A stretch of 64,000 nt of DNA from Bradysia coprophila. Taxonomy: Eukaryota > Arthropoda > Insecta > Diptera > Sciaridae. The notes under the pieces are model-generated. The model saw only the letters and a program-made list of their open reading frames with translations. It made no database searches and was not told the origin of the DNA. Positions 11,516-24,028 of the stretch are shown in pieces (position 1 is the first letter of the stretch; each line of letters starts with the position of its first letter). Position numbers and translations under genes: made by a program. The stretch spans positions 372,001 through 436,000 of the forward strand of contig NW_023503632.1 of assembly GCF_014529535.1 (NCBI RefSeq). The letters run 5' to 3'.

Positions 11516-13150
11516 CCCGGTATCTGTATGCAGCGTTCGACTCGATATCTCATCTCCTGTGTAAATTCAGCCCACAATTGCGCAACAGCTCTTAGTCCAC
11601 CGTAATTGGCGTTGCATATAGCCAACAAAGTGCTTAATCTGTGTACCAGCGATCCGGCAGGTGCACTTTTTATTTTCAACGGATCAAACTGTAATGCTGT
11701 CTGTTAATACACAAACCACATATACAACGGATGCACAAAACTTACACTATCCGAATCAAAAACATCGTACGAATGTGGTGAATTCGAGTCTGCGTCCGGA
11801 AACATAAAGTACAGCATGGTTAGCATGTCTTCGCCAATGGGCCCATCAATTGTTCGTTTATTTTGCATTTGGCTCTTGTGCTCGTAAGATTTCGACGACG
11901 GGAAGTTAGGTAAAATTTTCGAGATCTTTGACTCGGTCAATAAATCCAAGGGATTTCCTTCGGTCGTACCGAAGGCAAAAGCGTCACCGAATATATCGAA
12001 CAGAGTGTGCGGTTTCTCATTAAGCTGCATATATTCGGCCAGACATTCGCGCAACTGATAACATATTTCATTGGAATCTTGGAAGCGAGCACGTAACGAC
12101 CATTTCGGAGCCAGCAAAGCATCGAAATCGGAATGATTTTGCGAATCTAATACGACATTTTCGGCCACCTGATTCCAGTCGCAGTACAACAAAAGTTCGG
12201 TAACCGGATCGATGGGAGCGCCCCATGGCAAACATGTTATATCACTTCTCGTGTCCGCGCCCGGTTGATTCGAAAACGCAGAACTGAAGAATTTGTTGAG
12301 CGTGTATGTGAGACGGAGTGATACAACGACAGGATCGACGTATGGAATGCCAATTTTGCCTTTGAACATGTCCAATAAGCCCGACAGATATTTGCAAGTG
12401 GGTGGCGTCGACGCAAGGTGAACAATATCGAACGTGAGTCTTGTCGAACGACTTTCGCATACGCCTGAAAGTCAGAAATTTTAGATTCGATCCGAAAACT
12501 TCAGCCTGACCACTCACCAAGATAAACCTTTCGTCGTTTCTCCATGACCTGCACAAAGACCGGAACCTCGCAATTACTTTCAGCCACTGAAAGGAGATCA
12601 CAACGGAATAATAAGCGGATGAGTCACAACATCAATGCTATACCACTCGAATACGGAAAGGAAAAGTGATGATCATACCTGCAATATGTATGGAGCTGAG
12701 AAGCACACGAATTTGGCTTTCGTTCGTAATCGCTGATTTCGTGGGATAAACGACAACAAAGTCTCTCAGCCCATACCATCTGGCAATCGGATGAATTTTT
12801 GTATCGTCGCACCGTTCATCCAAGATGCAGAAATTATTCTCCAGTGCCAATAAGTCCTTGAATGCCTGACACGTTTGTGATTTCATTTTTTCGGGTGACG
12901 TAGGATTGTTTGCCGGTTTCGCACAATATCTAGCAATTGTCAACTCACTGTCCGCAAAGTAAACATTTTCTTTGACCACATTCCATTCGCACAAGGACAA
13001 TTCATTTCGGTTTAGTGGTGCCTTTGTCTCAACGAAAGGCAATTTCCATTCGTGGAATTGTTCTTCGAGTCTGGCATTGAATACTTCCCATTCGGATGCA
13101 GTGGTGAAATCTTGTTGATAGAACTCGTTGTCGTCAATTTCATTGTCCAT
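11516..13150 (-). CDS. Rab3GAP1: Rab3 GTPase-activating protein catalytic subunit, N-terminal half (4 exons)
   Basis: Exons on the minus strand are 13150-12679, 12586-12518, 12464-11746 and 11700-11516; phases agree at each join. They encode about 481 residues starting MDNEIDDNEFYQQDFTTASE. Family-typical stretches are the N-terminal WEVFNARLEEQFHEWKL, the middle CEVPVFVQVMEKRRKVYL, and NYGGLRAVAQLWAEFTQEMR near the end. Rab3GAP1 pairs with Rab3GAP2 to stimulate GTP hydrolysis by Rab3 and to act as an exchange factor for Rab18. The last exon ends at a good donor (GG|GTGAGT) in phase 2. Family members are usually 900-1000 aa, and I see no exon for the remaining half in the 10 kb downstream. 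The gene is therefore either broken here or has a very long intron reaching beyond the window. Confidence 0.9.
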
Positions 13151-14620
13151 TGTTTTCGTTATTCTGATTTTCTGTTACTTTACTAGCAGAGAGAAAAATG
13201 TAATCAACGAACTGACGTTTGAAACTTTCTTTTATTTACGTTTTAAGGAGAATGACAGTTAACTGAACTGTCATTTTGACTCACAGTGTGCAGTAGTAGG
13301 ATTCTGATTTAATGAATGAACTGGAGGCGGCCGTTTCTACATTGTAGATTTGCTCCAAATAACTGTAAGCGCGCTGTAAGAACGAATTTTGACAACACGA
13401 ACGACAACGATTTCATCCACATAGATGAACATAACCTAAACGTCAACAAATTTCTTTGTAAAATTTCGTCAACCTGAAAGTTGATGTTAAGTTGCCTTTT
13501 GTGGAAATGGAACACTCTATAGACCACTGTTTTGATCAGCAAAGTATTGTTTTGTTCCAAGCAATGAACGTATAAACCTGGTATGGTCTGTCCATACAAA
13601 CCGGAGGAAATAGCAATTTCTCTGAAATGAAAAATGAGTTTGTCTGAGAATGAAATAAACGAAGTCGCTATTTCCTTCGGTCCATACAAATTCTGATATT
13701 AGACCATACCTTCTTTGTATAGTTTCATTGGCTCCAACCAAGGCAGACTTTGGGGGAGCTCACGAAGATCGCCATTTTATTAGATACGTGGGAACACACC
13801 CTTTTCCATACAAACAAATTCACCAAATTTGTTCCATCATACGGTAAAAACGATTTTCGACCAGACAAAAACCAGCGAGAGCATCCACAGAGCCATAACC
13901 TCAACACTTTTGCAAACATTTTGTCGATAATAATTTCTTGGTTATGTCCAAGACCTTGGAGCAGACCTATAAAAACATTGAAGGAGAAAACTACTCACCT
14001 CCAACCGACTATAGAAATAACGGGATTTTACTGTCAAAAACAGCTGAAACAACAAAAAGCATGACTTATTTCAAAGTCGTCAACTGTACACGAACAATAA
14101 ATTCCAATGGTATTTCGTATTTCTCGCGTCCTTTTTATTGTCAGCACCAAAAGGTAAAAAGTGACATCTGTGTATACTATCATGCTACTTGTCAGTACAG
14201 CTGTGACAGTTTAATGGCTACCATCATCAAAGGCAGCGTTGTCACATTTGAAAAACAAATCATTATTGCCATACACAATTCGTAATTATCGTACCTACAT
14301 GCAAAATTGTCTATGAACTCTACGAATAGTTTCAAGAATTTACCCTTTTTTCGTGAAGGTGGTGAGTTAAGCTTTTTCTATAGTTACCGACACTTGAAGG
14401 GAAAGTGCGATAAATAAATTGAGAACTTGTTTTGGTCAAGCGAATATCTTTAGTGTCTAACACAAAAGATGTAAAGAAAAGAATCGGTCGATTGATAAAC
14501 AGTTTCTTGGTGTCGATGCCGGTTCCGCAATTTTCCTACAGAAGTTGATTTTGTGCAATAATTGCTAGCTTCACTTCTGCGAACAAATCTTCGTTTTACA
14601 GACAAAGAAGACTTTGAAAC
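13151..14620. other. Shared upstream region of Rab3GAP1 and the zinc-finger gene
   Basis: The two genes diverge from this 1.47-kb stretch, which should hold both promoters. Much of it is MITE-derived: a short palindrome at 13580-13710 and a fragment around 13940-14090 that ends in the AAGTCGTCAACTGTAC type of terminus. No further gene is seen. Confidence 0.5.
13580..13710. mobile_element. Foldback MITE, 131 bp
   Basis: The ends GGTATGGTCT and AGACCATACC are inverted. Inside them the arms share CCGGAGGAAATAGC against GCTATTTCCTTCGG. A related sequence lies at about 42225-42350, with CTGGTCTGTCC, CCGGAAGAAACAGCGATTTC and the inverted GAAATCGCTAC. The flanking words AGATCGCC and ATTAGATACG also recur near 42155-42180, so the repeat unit may be longer than the palindrome. 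Confidence 0.65.
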
Positions 14621-17600
14621 ATGGACCAATTTCAAAAGGTCGTGAATGGGAATGGGAATGGGAATGAAACAACATCTATCGATCTGTCTCGTTTAAATCA
14701 ATTTGCCCTGCGCGATACCGATGGTACATATCAATTCATTACGATGCCACCCAGGTCCATAGAACAGGAATACATTGATCATGTAAGAGACATGCAACGC
14801 TCCTTTGTAAAAATGCACAACGAAACCTTATTTGGCCAAAACAATTGTTTATTCGCAGAGCCTATTAACTCCCGACTATCTGGGCGATAATATACAAAAC
14901 GCTTTAGTTGTTGACCTACTGCAAACATCGAATGGAAATACCGCGTTCCAGCAACAGCACCCAAGTGACCGTCAATTTTTAACCGAAAACGAATTAGTCG
15001 GAGAAGTGCAAATACATCACGATCTGAATGAGGCTAACGACAATCGGGTCAAACAGGCGCTACTCCAGTACATAAACAAAAGTTATCAGAATCCGCCACA
15101 AATCATCACTGCTGAGCATTTGGTGAATGTGAAGGTAGCACAATAATGCCAATCAAAGTTCGGAGGAGCGTTAAAACGTTAAATTCATTTCTCAAGCAGA
15201 TAGAACCGGAAATGCCGCCGTTAGCTCCAATAAGAAATCTCTACAGTTATCCGCGAGGACAACAACAGGCTCAATCCGTTCTTACCAATCACGTACAGAA
15301 ACCAGAAGATGACGGACGGAATTTGAAGGTAAATGAAGCTTTCGATCGTCACGGATTCGTATAAGTCCGAATAAGTCCGTTGATAGTCGGTGGTTCTGTT
15401 CTATTCATACCCGAAGGAAATACGTGTCCCTTAGTCAGTCCCTGTAACATGTAACTAACTTTGTATTTCTCATCCGTTCCTCAGCAGTTCGACTACGACG
15501 ACAGTGAGTGCAACGAGTCGATTCAATCGCGATTGGCAACCAAAAAGAATCTTCCGCACAAGAAGCGCATCGTGACCAAACTGAAGATAATCAACAAGAA
15601 AGGAGCCGACAATAAAACGTTGACCAATGGTCGTGACACTGCTGGCGCAACAAAATACACCTGCGAATTGTGCGGCTTTCAAACCAGTGAACAATTGAAT
15701 TTCTTTTCCCATCTCAAGCTACACTACGAACCGTCCAGTACGAATGTGGAACAGCCGATCATCGAAAATGCCATCGTGCAACGGGACGACATCAGTTTGC
15801 CAGTGTTGAAAATCGAAAATTTGAACAATGAAATCACCGAACACGATTCGAGTACAATCGATGACGATGTGGACAACGATGAATTTGAATCGTCGGTCGA
15901 GTTTCCCACATCGAATATGTTGAATTCCAATGAAAAATCGACTTTAATCGACCATGCCAACGATGAATTTAGTGATACGGAAGATATGCTGGAAGGGATA
16001 CGCAGCGTAGTCGATAAGGTACAGCAGTCGGTGGAAAATGATTTGATTGCAATTGGCAACAATACAAAAGATTGGTTCGATAATCACGGGAATCTGTCTT
16101 CTACATTCGATGCAGAGAGTCAGGACAATATTGATCGCAAACACACGAGCGACCTGTACGGAAATATCAGTGCTATCGAAGGAATCGCGAACGATCCAGT
16201 CGTGTACGACGAATCGTTGGCTCAGAACAATATCCTCCGTACTGAGTTGGATAAACCGAGTAAAGAGGCAATTGATGTGAAGCCTACGCTGACGCTTCGA
16301 GAGATGCGAGAAAATTATGTCGAGGAACGAGAGGAGAACGATATGGAATCGAAAAAGTCCAAAGGCAGAAAGAAGATCTACGTGTGCAAAGTGTGCGAAA
16401 AAGTGTGCAATTCGCGGAACGCTTTGCATTACCATTTCCTGTCACATTCGGGTGAACGGTAACTTCGCTTCGAATCCGTAGCTCGACAATTTTTGATCCA
16501 AATTTGTTTCTTTGCAATTCGGTAGACCTCACGTGTGTGAACAATGTGGCAAGCGGTTCTATTCCATCAGTGCGCTGAAAGTTCATCGTCGGGTGCATAC
16601 GTAAATTTCAATTAACTTACTTCCTTGAACAATCTTACTAACTACAACATAAATTTCAATTAGCTTGGAGAAACCATTTTCTTGTGACCACTGTGGCAGA
16701 GCGTTTAGACAGTGGGGCGATCTGAGTTATCATATAACGTCAATTCATACCGAAGAGAAGTCACACACCTGCGAGTTCTGTGGCAAGGGATTTGCTAGAA
16801 GGTAATTTTGTTGAAACGAAAATTGAATTGAGTGGATGGACTGTGGGCAACTGTGTTCGTTTCAAATTTGAAGCGATTTCATCCGACTGGCCATGATCCA
16901 TGTACAAGATATGCCTGAGATATGGCCTGGGAAAGTCATGTGTGTCCTGATAAGGATTTTTTAAAGTTTTTTTTTTTGATAAAAGAAAGGTACGTAGCTA
17001 CAATTTGGGATACCAGTTCCAGTGTGTCTTGCACAGACATTTCGTCACTGCTTCCCCTCTCCTTGATTTCTGTTATTGACGGTACTGACGATTTTCCATG
17101 TGAAAATTACAACTTACTTTGTGCCACCGATGATTGAAATACGACTCTTTTCAGCACTCATTTTAGTGTTGTAAAGTGACTTATTTCAGCACCCATTTGA
17201 TGTGATATTACAACACTCAAAGCAGTGTTGATATGGAATTTGTACGAGTTCTTACAGCATTCGTTTGAGAAAATGCAAAGCAATGTGATCGATCAAATTT
17301 GAAGAGTGATTGTTTACAATGAAAATTATGATTTTTTGTGCTCTTGTCTATTTCAATTCTCGGTTGGCACAAAGCATGATGTGTTACACGTATTGTAATG
17401 AGATTTTTTCAGCACACGACCCAATTTTCCTTACGAGCGGAGCGAAAACTTGGGTCTAGTGCAACATTACAATCAACATTACAATACTTGTAACACAACA
17501 TACTATTTACGAACGCTTCTTTAACCATTTCACTGGTCTCGTTCTTAGATGAAATTATTTTTGTGACCATTGGAGTATCTCATCCGAAATAATTCCGAAT

Positions 17601-20158
17601 CCTGACGTTCCCACTACTACTTTGTTCAAGACACTAGACATTCCTTTCGTTTTGGCCATTTTTTCGGCTAACATTTGGACTTTTAACAAGTTTGAAGTCA
17701 CCAGAGGTCAGTTCCTAAAACTAAGTGACGTTTCCATAGTCCACTGTCTTCCCCATACTAGAACTGAAGTGAATTCAGACGAGCTTTCTGTTTTTTTCTG
17801 ATGAACTGGCCTGCTGTTACCTTAACCATCGACACAATTCAGAAATGTACGAGAAAATCGTCAGAATTCGCTGTTCTACAGTTCTTGGATAGGGAGGACA
17901 GTTGACCATGCCATGAAGACGTAAATTATTTTTAGGAACTGACCTCTGGTGGCCTCAAACTTGTTAAAAGTCCAAATGTTTGCCGAAAAAATGACAAAAA
18001 ACGTAAGAAATGTCAAGTGGGCAAAGAAGTATTATGAACGTCAGGATTCGACAGGACGAGTTAATCGATCAGAGAACGGCGAACGGGACCAATATGTCAA
18101 ACGAAAAAGCTTTCGTAAAAATGAGTTGTAATTTTCAAAGGAAAAATAGTCAATAACAGCCCAAGAATAGAACTTTCCATAATCCTTGAATAGGAATTAA
18201 GGAGAGGGGAAGCAGTGACGAAATGTCTGTGCAAGAAACACTGGAACTGGTGTCCCAAATTGTAGCTACAGCTGCCTTTCATTTATCCAGAAAAAACTTA
18301 GAAAATCCTTATCAGGACACACATGACTTTCCCAGGCCATATCTCATGCTCCTGTACATGGATCATGGCCAGTCGGATGAAATCAGAAGTATTTGAATTT
18401 AGCTTTCGAATGACACGCCTTTAATGAAAAATCGATTGGAAATGGCCAGTGAAAATCTCTTCAAATTTGATGAATTTTCCGGGAAACTTTTTGGGGGAGC
18501 CCTAATACCGACTCCATTCCAAAAGAAAGTTCTTCCACGAAATATCGACAATGAGCCATATTTCCCAAAACCGAAGAAATTTTTCAAAAAGTTGTTTTAG
18601 CCTCGGAAAAATTCAACTTTGAAGGTTTTCATATTAATAGTTTTTCCAGCCGGATAAACCATTTTCTATTTTCTGGGAAAAAATTTAGTTCCACAAATTT
18701 TCATGGCAACTTGAAACAAAGCACTTTTTATACAACACGGTGGGGCTGAACAAAACTGAAATAGAGTCGCGACACCATCTCTGATTTTTTTTCATGTTCT
18801 TATTGAGGGGCCCATCCAGCCGTGCGGGACCGACGAGTCAATTTGAATACAGGTTGTTATAGCAACGGATAGAGGGACCAATTCTAATCTAATTCGTGTT
18901 AAAATGGCTTCCCTCGACAACCTGACCACGTAGCTACAGCCAGCATGAGACGAAATTTCGACATTTATAAATGGTGATATGTCCAAGATGAAGAGAGTTT
19001 GAAACTCTTTGAATGGCGATATTGGTAGAGGAGTCCATGCTCTATTAAACGCCGAGAATGGATTTTGCAAAATTTGTCTGAATTTTACAATATTTGAAAA
19101 ATGTTATTTTCACCATCCTCGGCAAAACTTGGACTCATCTGCAATAAACAGGTTGTCCCTGTCTGTATCTGCGGCTCTATTTAAGTTTTGTTCAACCCCA
19201 CCGTGAAAGACTTGGACTAAATGGTAGAGAGATTTAATCCTGCGAGTAATTTTGGGAGTTTTGGAAAATTTCGACGAACCCAAGGAGTTTTGTGATTTTG
19301 ATTTTGAATCATTCGATTATTTTGCGTTTACAGGTATTCCCTAGTGATTCATCGTAGGATACATACGAACGAAAGGGTAAGAATATTTACGGTTTCCTCT
19401 TTCTGCCTTGATTCATCTAATTGTTTGATTTTCTTCCACTTCAGAATTACAAATGTGACTTTTGTACCAAGTGTAAGTGTTACAAATCGTCAGAGAACTT
19501 CTGTTTGAATTCAACAGTAATATTGGTTATAATTTCAGCGTTCCGAGCCAGTTCATATCTACAAGATCACCGAAAAATACACACCGGCGAAAAAAACCAC
19601 AAATGTACCACATGTGGAAAACTATTTCGCGTCCGTGGTGACCTGAAACGGCACCTGAAGATTCATCTGAGATTAATTGAGAAAGAACAAACGCAGAAAC
19701 TGAAAGACGAAGCCGAAATCGTCGACAGCCTGGTGGTTTACAATGACAATAACGCTGCTGCCGATTACACATGCAACAAGCAAATAAGCAAAGACACCGT
19801 CAAGACGAATATAATTTATGGCGATGCAACTAATGGTGATATTTTCAACGATACGACTGCTGTTTCGAACGAAGTCGCCGGTACTGCTTCCAATAACAAC
19901 ATAGAAAGTAACAATTTTCGGTCGCCGCGGAAGAGAAAAGCAAAGTCAACGCCGAAGCAGAAGAAAACGAAGATCCAAGAGAGTTTGCAGGACAATTTCT
20001 CAGTATTTCAATTGCCAGCGAGCATACAAAATTCGGGATCTATAGTCGCGTCGATGCCAGTTGGTATCAATAAAATTCTGGCAAAACCGGACAGGACAGA
20101 TGGTGTCGCCGTATCGGTAGCCGATGAACAATATCAAATTTTCCTGCTCGAAGCGTAA
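14621..20158 (+). CDS. C2H2 zinc-finger protein, seven fingers (810 aa, 9 exons)
   Basis: Exons are 14621-14782, 14859-15122, 15200-15328, 15485-16458, 16526-16600, 16664-16801, 19334-19376, 19445-19472 and 19539-20158, summing to 811 codons with stop. One isolated finger (YTCELCGFQTSEQLNFFSHL) lies near residue 243. An acidic linker separates it from six clustered fingers from about residue 484: YVCKVC, HVCEQCGKRF, FSCDHCGRAF, HTCEFCGKGF, YKCDFCTKSF and HKCTTCGKLF. The cluster carries only one canonical TGEK linker. A basic tail (SPRKRKAKSTPKQKKTK, near residue 734) looks like a nuclear localisation signal. The protein is probably a sequence-specific DNA-binding regulator; its targets are unknown. 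The second intron is taken as 15123-15199, because the GTAGCA donor at 15135 would leave an intron of only 19 nt. The acceptor at 15481-15487 is a CAGCAG tandem and could add or drop one Gln. Confidence 0.85.
16875..18384. mobile_element. Foldback element in the large zinc-finger intron, about 1.5 kb
   Basis: The left end, GATTTCATCCGACTGGCCAT, is inverted at the right end, ATGGCCAGTCGGATGAAATC. Arms of several hundred bases match further in, for example CTTCCCCTCTCCTT with AAGGAGAGGGGAAG, and ACTTTTAACAAGTTTGA with its complement. It lies wholly inside intron 6 of the zinc-finger gene. There is no transposase frame. Confidence 0.8.
18736..19205. mobile_element. MITE with CACGGTGGGG ends, 470 bp
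   Basis: The left end CACGGTGGGGCTGAACAAAA is inverted at the right as TTTTGTTCAACCCCACCGTG, with further matches to AAATAGAG about 35 nt in. It is in the same intron as the larger foldback. The CACNGTG terminus resembles Transib-type ends, but no target duplication is clear, so the superfamily is only a suggestion. Confidence 0.7.
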
Positions 20159-20702
20159 AACGAAGTCCGGTGTGGATGTAAATAGTAGGAATAAACATTT
20201 TTTCAATTTCGTAAAACAATTTTCGTTTGGAAATTCTGTTTCAAGTAGATCGACCCGACCTATAGCTAAGCACAGTGCTTGCAACATTGCCATTTCTGTT
20301 CCTGAAGGAAAGAGATGTGATATGGCATCAAAATTTCCTCCATCGGGAAAGTGGCATGCGTATGTACACTTGGGCCGGTCAAGTATCCTAACAAGTAGAA
20401 TTTTGGAAATTGTTGGTACAAATATGCCGCTTCCTCTCATTTTTCGCTTAAGCGAACGTCATGTTGAAAACCGTGAGTTGTTTATCGAAAAAAAACCGAG
20501 TTCCCCACAGAGATCTCTTCTGGCAGAGAGAGTCTTACATAAAACTTTCGGAAATTATTTTTCCCTCATCGAAACCTTTTTGAAGATCGCTGCTGCAAAA
20601 CACAACGGACAGATCATTTCTGGCGGATGTTAACAGTGAAATGGTGTGTATACGATGTGGTACGTACCTTAATGCCAATACCAAAAGTGTGCAGTTCTAT
20701 AA
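20159..20702. other. 3' flank of the zinc-finger gene
   Basis: Probable 3' UTR and downstream sequence of the zinc-finger gene. A 169-codon open frame (20124-20633) starts inside the last exon in another frame and has no recognisable domain, so I do not annotate it. Confidence 0.4.
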
Positions 20703-20708
20703 GGATAT

Positions 20709-22651
20709 CAGGGCCTTTTATAAGGAACAAGCGCGTGGGAAAAATCCCCCCCAGGCCCACCTGAATCCCCCCCACTTTTTATAAATCCCCCCCAGTGCCC
20801 CCCACTTTTAAAAAATACTCCACAGTCTCTCACTTGCAGTCAGTTACTAAAATTATAAGCAGTTGTTATTATTTAAAAAAATCTCTGCGTGGCAGCTCAT
20901 TATTAGTCAACTGCGAAGTATCACAATAAAACTTTCGTCCGTATGTTGAGAATATTTGAGTAAATGTTATTCGGCTCTCTTTTTTTGTTCCACGTTAGTT
21001 AAGTGATTGCTGTGGCTACTTCAGTTCGTCCTTAAGAATTCGATGGTTAAAGAGTTTAGATTCACAAAATGGAAATAAAAAGCTAACTACAATTTTAATG
21101 AGGAAAGGAAAAGCTTATGAAAATTGGATAGTTTCCAATCTAAGGTCTATTGAGTGACCTAAAGTCTGGCTACTCGACCATAGAACGTATAGAAGATTTT
21201 TAAAATAGAATCGAAATAATAGAACTAAGAAAAGTTAATCGATTTGTCGCTGAAATGGTGACTTTATGTTCATTGTTCTTTTAGCATTTTAACGGAAGCC
21301 AAAAAAGTCGAGGATTATTGGAATTATTAGGAAAATTTTACAATTCTATTTTTTCGTTGCTAAAGCCAAAAAGCTGACCGGAAGTTGCTTGTGTGGGTAA
21401 TTGGACAAAGCAACTCACGAATAAAATAGCACAACTGTAATTTCTCTAAAAAGCAACTCTGTAAGCGTAAACTAATTGCCGATTAATTAAGAAGTGTTTG
21501 ATCTTCACAGTACCAATGATCCCTGCTGGTTTCCGTCAAAATGTTCCAAGAACAAAACTTTTAAACAAAGAAAATCCTACGTTCCTACCAACTACAATGA
21601 AACTATTTATTTGGGGATGTTGTACCCGCGAACTATCTGTTCACAAAATAACTTTTTATTCTCTTCCAGTTACAATTCTGACTGACTTTTTGTTTAGTTT
21701 GCTTCGATTAATTTCATTCCATCCGCCTTCTTGATTAAGCCTAATACAATTCCCGACACCACTATCTCATTATCAATTATCAATTCCTTAGTAGATTTTT
21801 TATTTCTAAAAAGTATGGTATTAGATTCCAGACGGAAAGTTCTTTTAGTTATATAAAAATGTCAAGTACCAAAATATTTAGCGTTAGAAACGTAACTAAG
21901 TTTCTACTCATAAATGCCTATTCGGATTTTTGATCACCCTCCTCCCAGTAACTAGTAAAAATAAGATTGCGTTGGATCTACTTACAGGGAGACAAAGGTG
22001 AAATTCAGCATATTTTCTCATATGGGAGTTGTTGTGGCTTGTGATTGATTCCAAGAAAAGTTCGTTGAACAAGTGAAGATTTTAATTTTTTGAATTTTGG
22101 TTAGGCACGCGCTCAAAACAAGGATGAAAAAAATAAAAAATCTAGATTTTCATTTGTTAACAAATTTTTTGTGGAATCATTTACAAACTAAAACAAATCG
22201 CAAAACAGAAAACATGACGAATTACACTTTTCTCTCCCTGTAACTCGTAAAGAAACTGCCAAAAAACAAGTAAGGGCCGAAGAACTGACAATAACTCTTT
22301 TCAAAACGCCATTAAATCGCGAAAGTTTGACTGAGTTGTCCATGTCCTATGGAAACTTAATAAAGCTTTTTCGGATAGATGATCCATAATACCTTAGTGT
22401 TCCAGGAATTAATTTAGAAAATATTGAAAAGATTGTAAATCATAGTATGTTCTGCCGATAAAACACACAATATACATGCAACATTAAGCGGCACCTGACA
22501 GTGACCCTAGTCACTAAAGTTCTCAAATTTGAAACTTGTCTAATTTTTCAAAGAAGACATCTCACAATAAAAATATAGGGCCCCTTCACGGAAAAAATTG
22601 GGGCACCCAAATCGAAATCCCCCCAGTGCGAAACTCTTATAAAAGGCCCTG
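20709..22651. mobile_element. CAGGGCC-ended DNA transposon, non-autonomous, 1.94 kb
   Basis: The left end CAGGGCCTTTTATAAG is matched in inverse by the right end CTTATAAAAGGCCCTG. The six bases GGATAT flank it directly on both sides (20703-20708 and 22652-22657), a perfect target duplication. Both subterminal regions carry runs of C (AATCCCCCCA). CAGGG-type termini are typical of hAT elements, although the usual hAT duplication is 8 bp. I find no transposase frame. Confidence 0.8.
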
Positions 22652-22657
22652 GGATAT

Positions 22658-23202
22658 AGTAATAGTAGATTACAGCAGAAACCATGTCAATGGCCGATTG
22701 CATGGCCTCTGCTGCATTGAAATCCAAAGTGGTAAAGCCGTAGATTTAGAAGAGCTGGATATATCAAAAAAAGGAGAGACAAATTAGTTTTTCGGGTTTT
22801 TGTGAAATATTTTCAGAAAAATTTCAAGATTTTGCGGTGAAAGTCAAAATGTTAAAGTTTAGGTCTTTTATAAAGTCGAATGGAATAACTTTGTTATGGC
22901 ACAAACGAGGCATTGAAAACGAACCAACACGCGAATAACGTTATTCAGAAGTATTTCATTTATTTCAATACTCAATATCAGTAAATTTATTGAATTAGGT
23001 TATTCGAGCAATCGAAATCATTGAGTTTATGGAATAACGTTATTCGAATAACCGAATTTACTTAGTTACATGAAAAACGTTATTCGCCTCGGTGAGCTTA
23101 GCCTCGGTGAGCTTGAAAGCTTTTTTTAAGTCCTGCGGGAATCTTCAAAATGATAGTTGCTGTTTAGCCGGACGGAGGTCTAAAAGCTGTACAACGATAC
23201 CA
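22658..23202. other. Intergenic, with AATAACGTTATTC palindromes
   Basis: No gene is seen. GAATAACGTTATTC occurs at 22933-22946 and 23032-23045, with several partial copies between and after. The same word recurs at 37.2 kb and, with one base changed, at 31.3 kb, so this may be a fragment of an unlisted repeat family. Confidence 0.5.
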
Positions 23203-24028
23203 ATCATGATTAGGGTGTGTCGATTTCAATTTTTTTTAGTCATTCCTGGTTCCGCCCTACCGCGATTCACCCTCGCACTAGCAATAATAATCAGCAATTT
23301 TTTTTTTTTTATAAGTCAATATAAGCTTGCACCGTCACTTTTTCAAAATTTTCGAGCTACACGAGATACTTGGATTATGGGTCCGAACCAAAAAAAATCC
23401 ACAGATGCTTTTGCAGAGTTTTCACTCTGTACGGCATCTAGAGGGTCTACTAGAACATACAAAAATTAAAAAAAGTTAAAAAAATATTTTACCGTCATTT
23501 TGGTGTAGCACCAAGTTTCACCGAGGTGGAATTTTCAAGAATTTTGTATGTGAAAAAATCATCTCTTCTGGGTAAATTTTATTCAAGCTATTGTTGTGAT
23601 AGCTCATTTTGTAGGGTTTTCAATAGCGAATCTAGCAAGCGTACACTTTCGATAGGTAAATCTAAAAATTTATTGGTTTCGCTGTTGGAAGGCTCAAAAA
23701 CAGGGCATTTTTACGAGTGTTTTCGCAAATATAGCAAATTGACTTCTCTTTTTTTAACTTTTTTAATTTTTGTATGTTCTAGTAGACCCTCGAGATGCCG
23801 TACAGAGTGAAAACTCTGCAAAAGCATCTGTAGATTTTTTTTGGTTCGGACCCATAATCCAAGTATCTCGTGTAGCTCGAAAATTTTTGAAAAAGTGACG
23901 GTGAAAGCTTATATTGACTTATAAAAAAAAAATTGCTGATTATTATTGCTAGTGCGAGGGTGAATCGCGGTAGGGCGGAACCAGGAATGACTAAAAAAAA
24001 ATTGAAATCGACACACCCTAATCATGAT
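23203..24028. mobile_element. Foldback element, 826 bp
   Basis: Arms of about 280 nt are highly similar inverted copies. The outer ends are ATCATGATTAGGGTGTGTCG and CGACACACCCTAATCATGAT; the inner parts share CACTCTGTACGGCATCT against AGATGCCGTACAGAGTG. If the element proper begins TTAGGGTG, the flanking TCATGA is a 6-bp target duplication, but that word is its own reverse complement, so this is ambiguous. The spacer has no recognisable gene. Confidence 0.8.

Noticed and set aside
15123-15199. Frameshift or overlapping TAATG stop-start between zinc-finger gene segments near 15143
   Set aside because: A normal 77-nt intron, G|GTGAAT to AAGCAG, restores the frame, so no frameshift needs to be invoked.
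20124-20633. 169-codon open frame after the zinc-finger gene
   Set aside because: It starts within the last exon in a different frame, has no domain and would end in the 3' flank; a chance frame is more likely.
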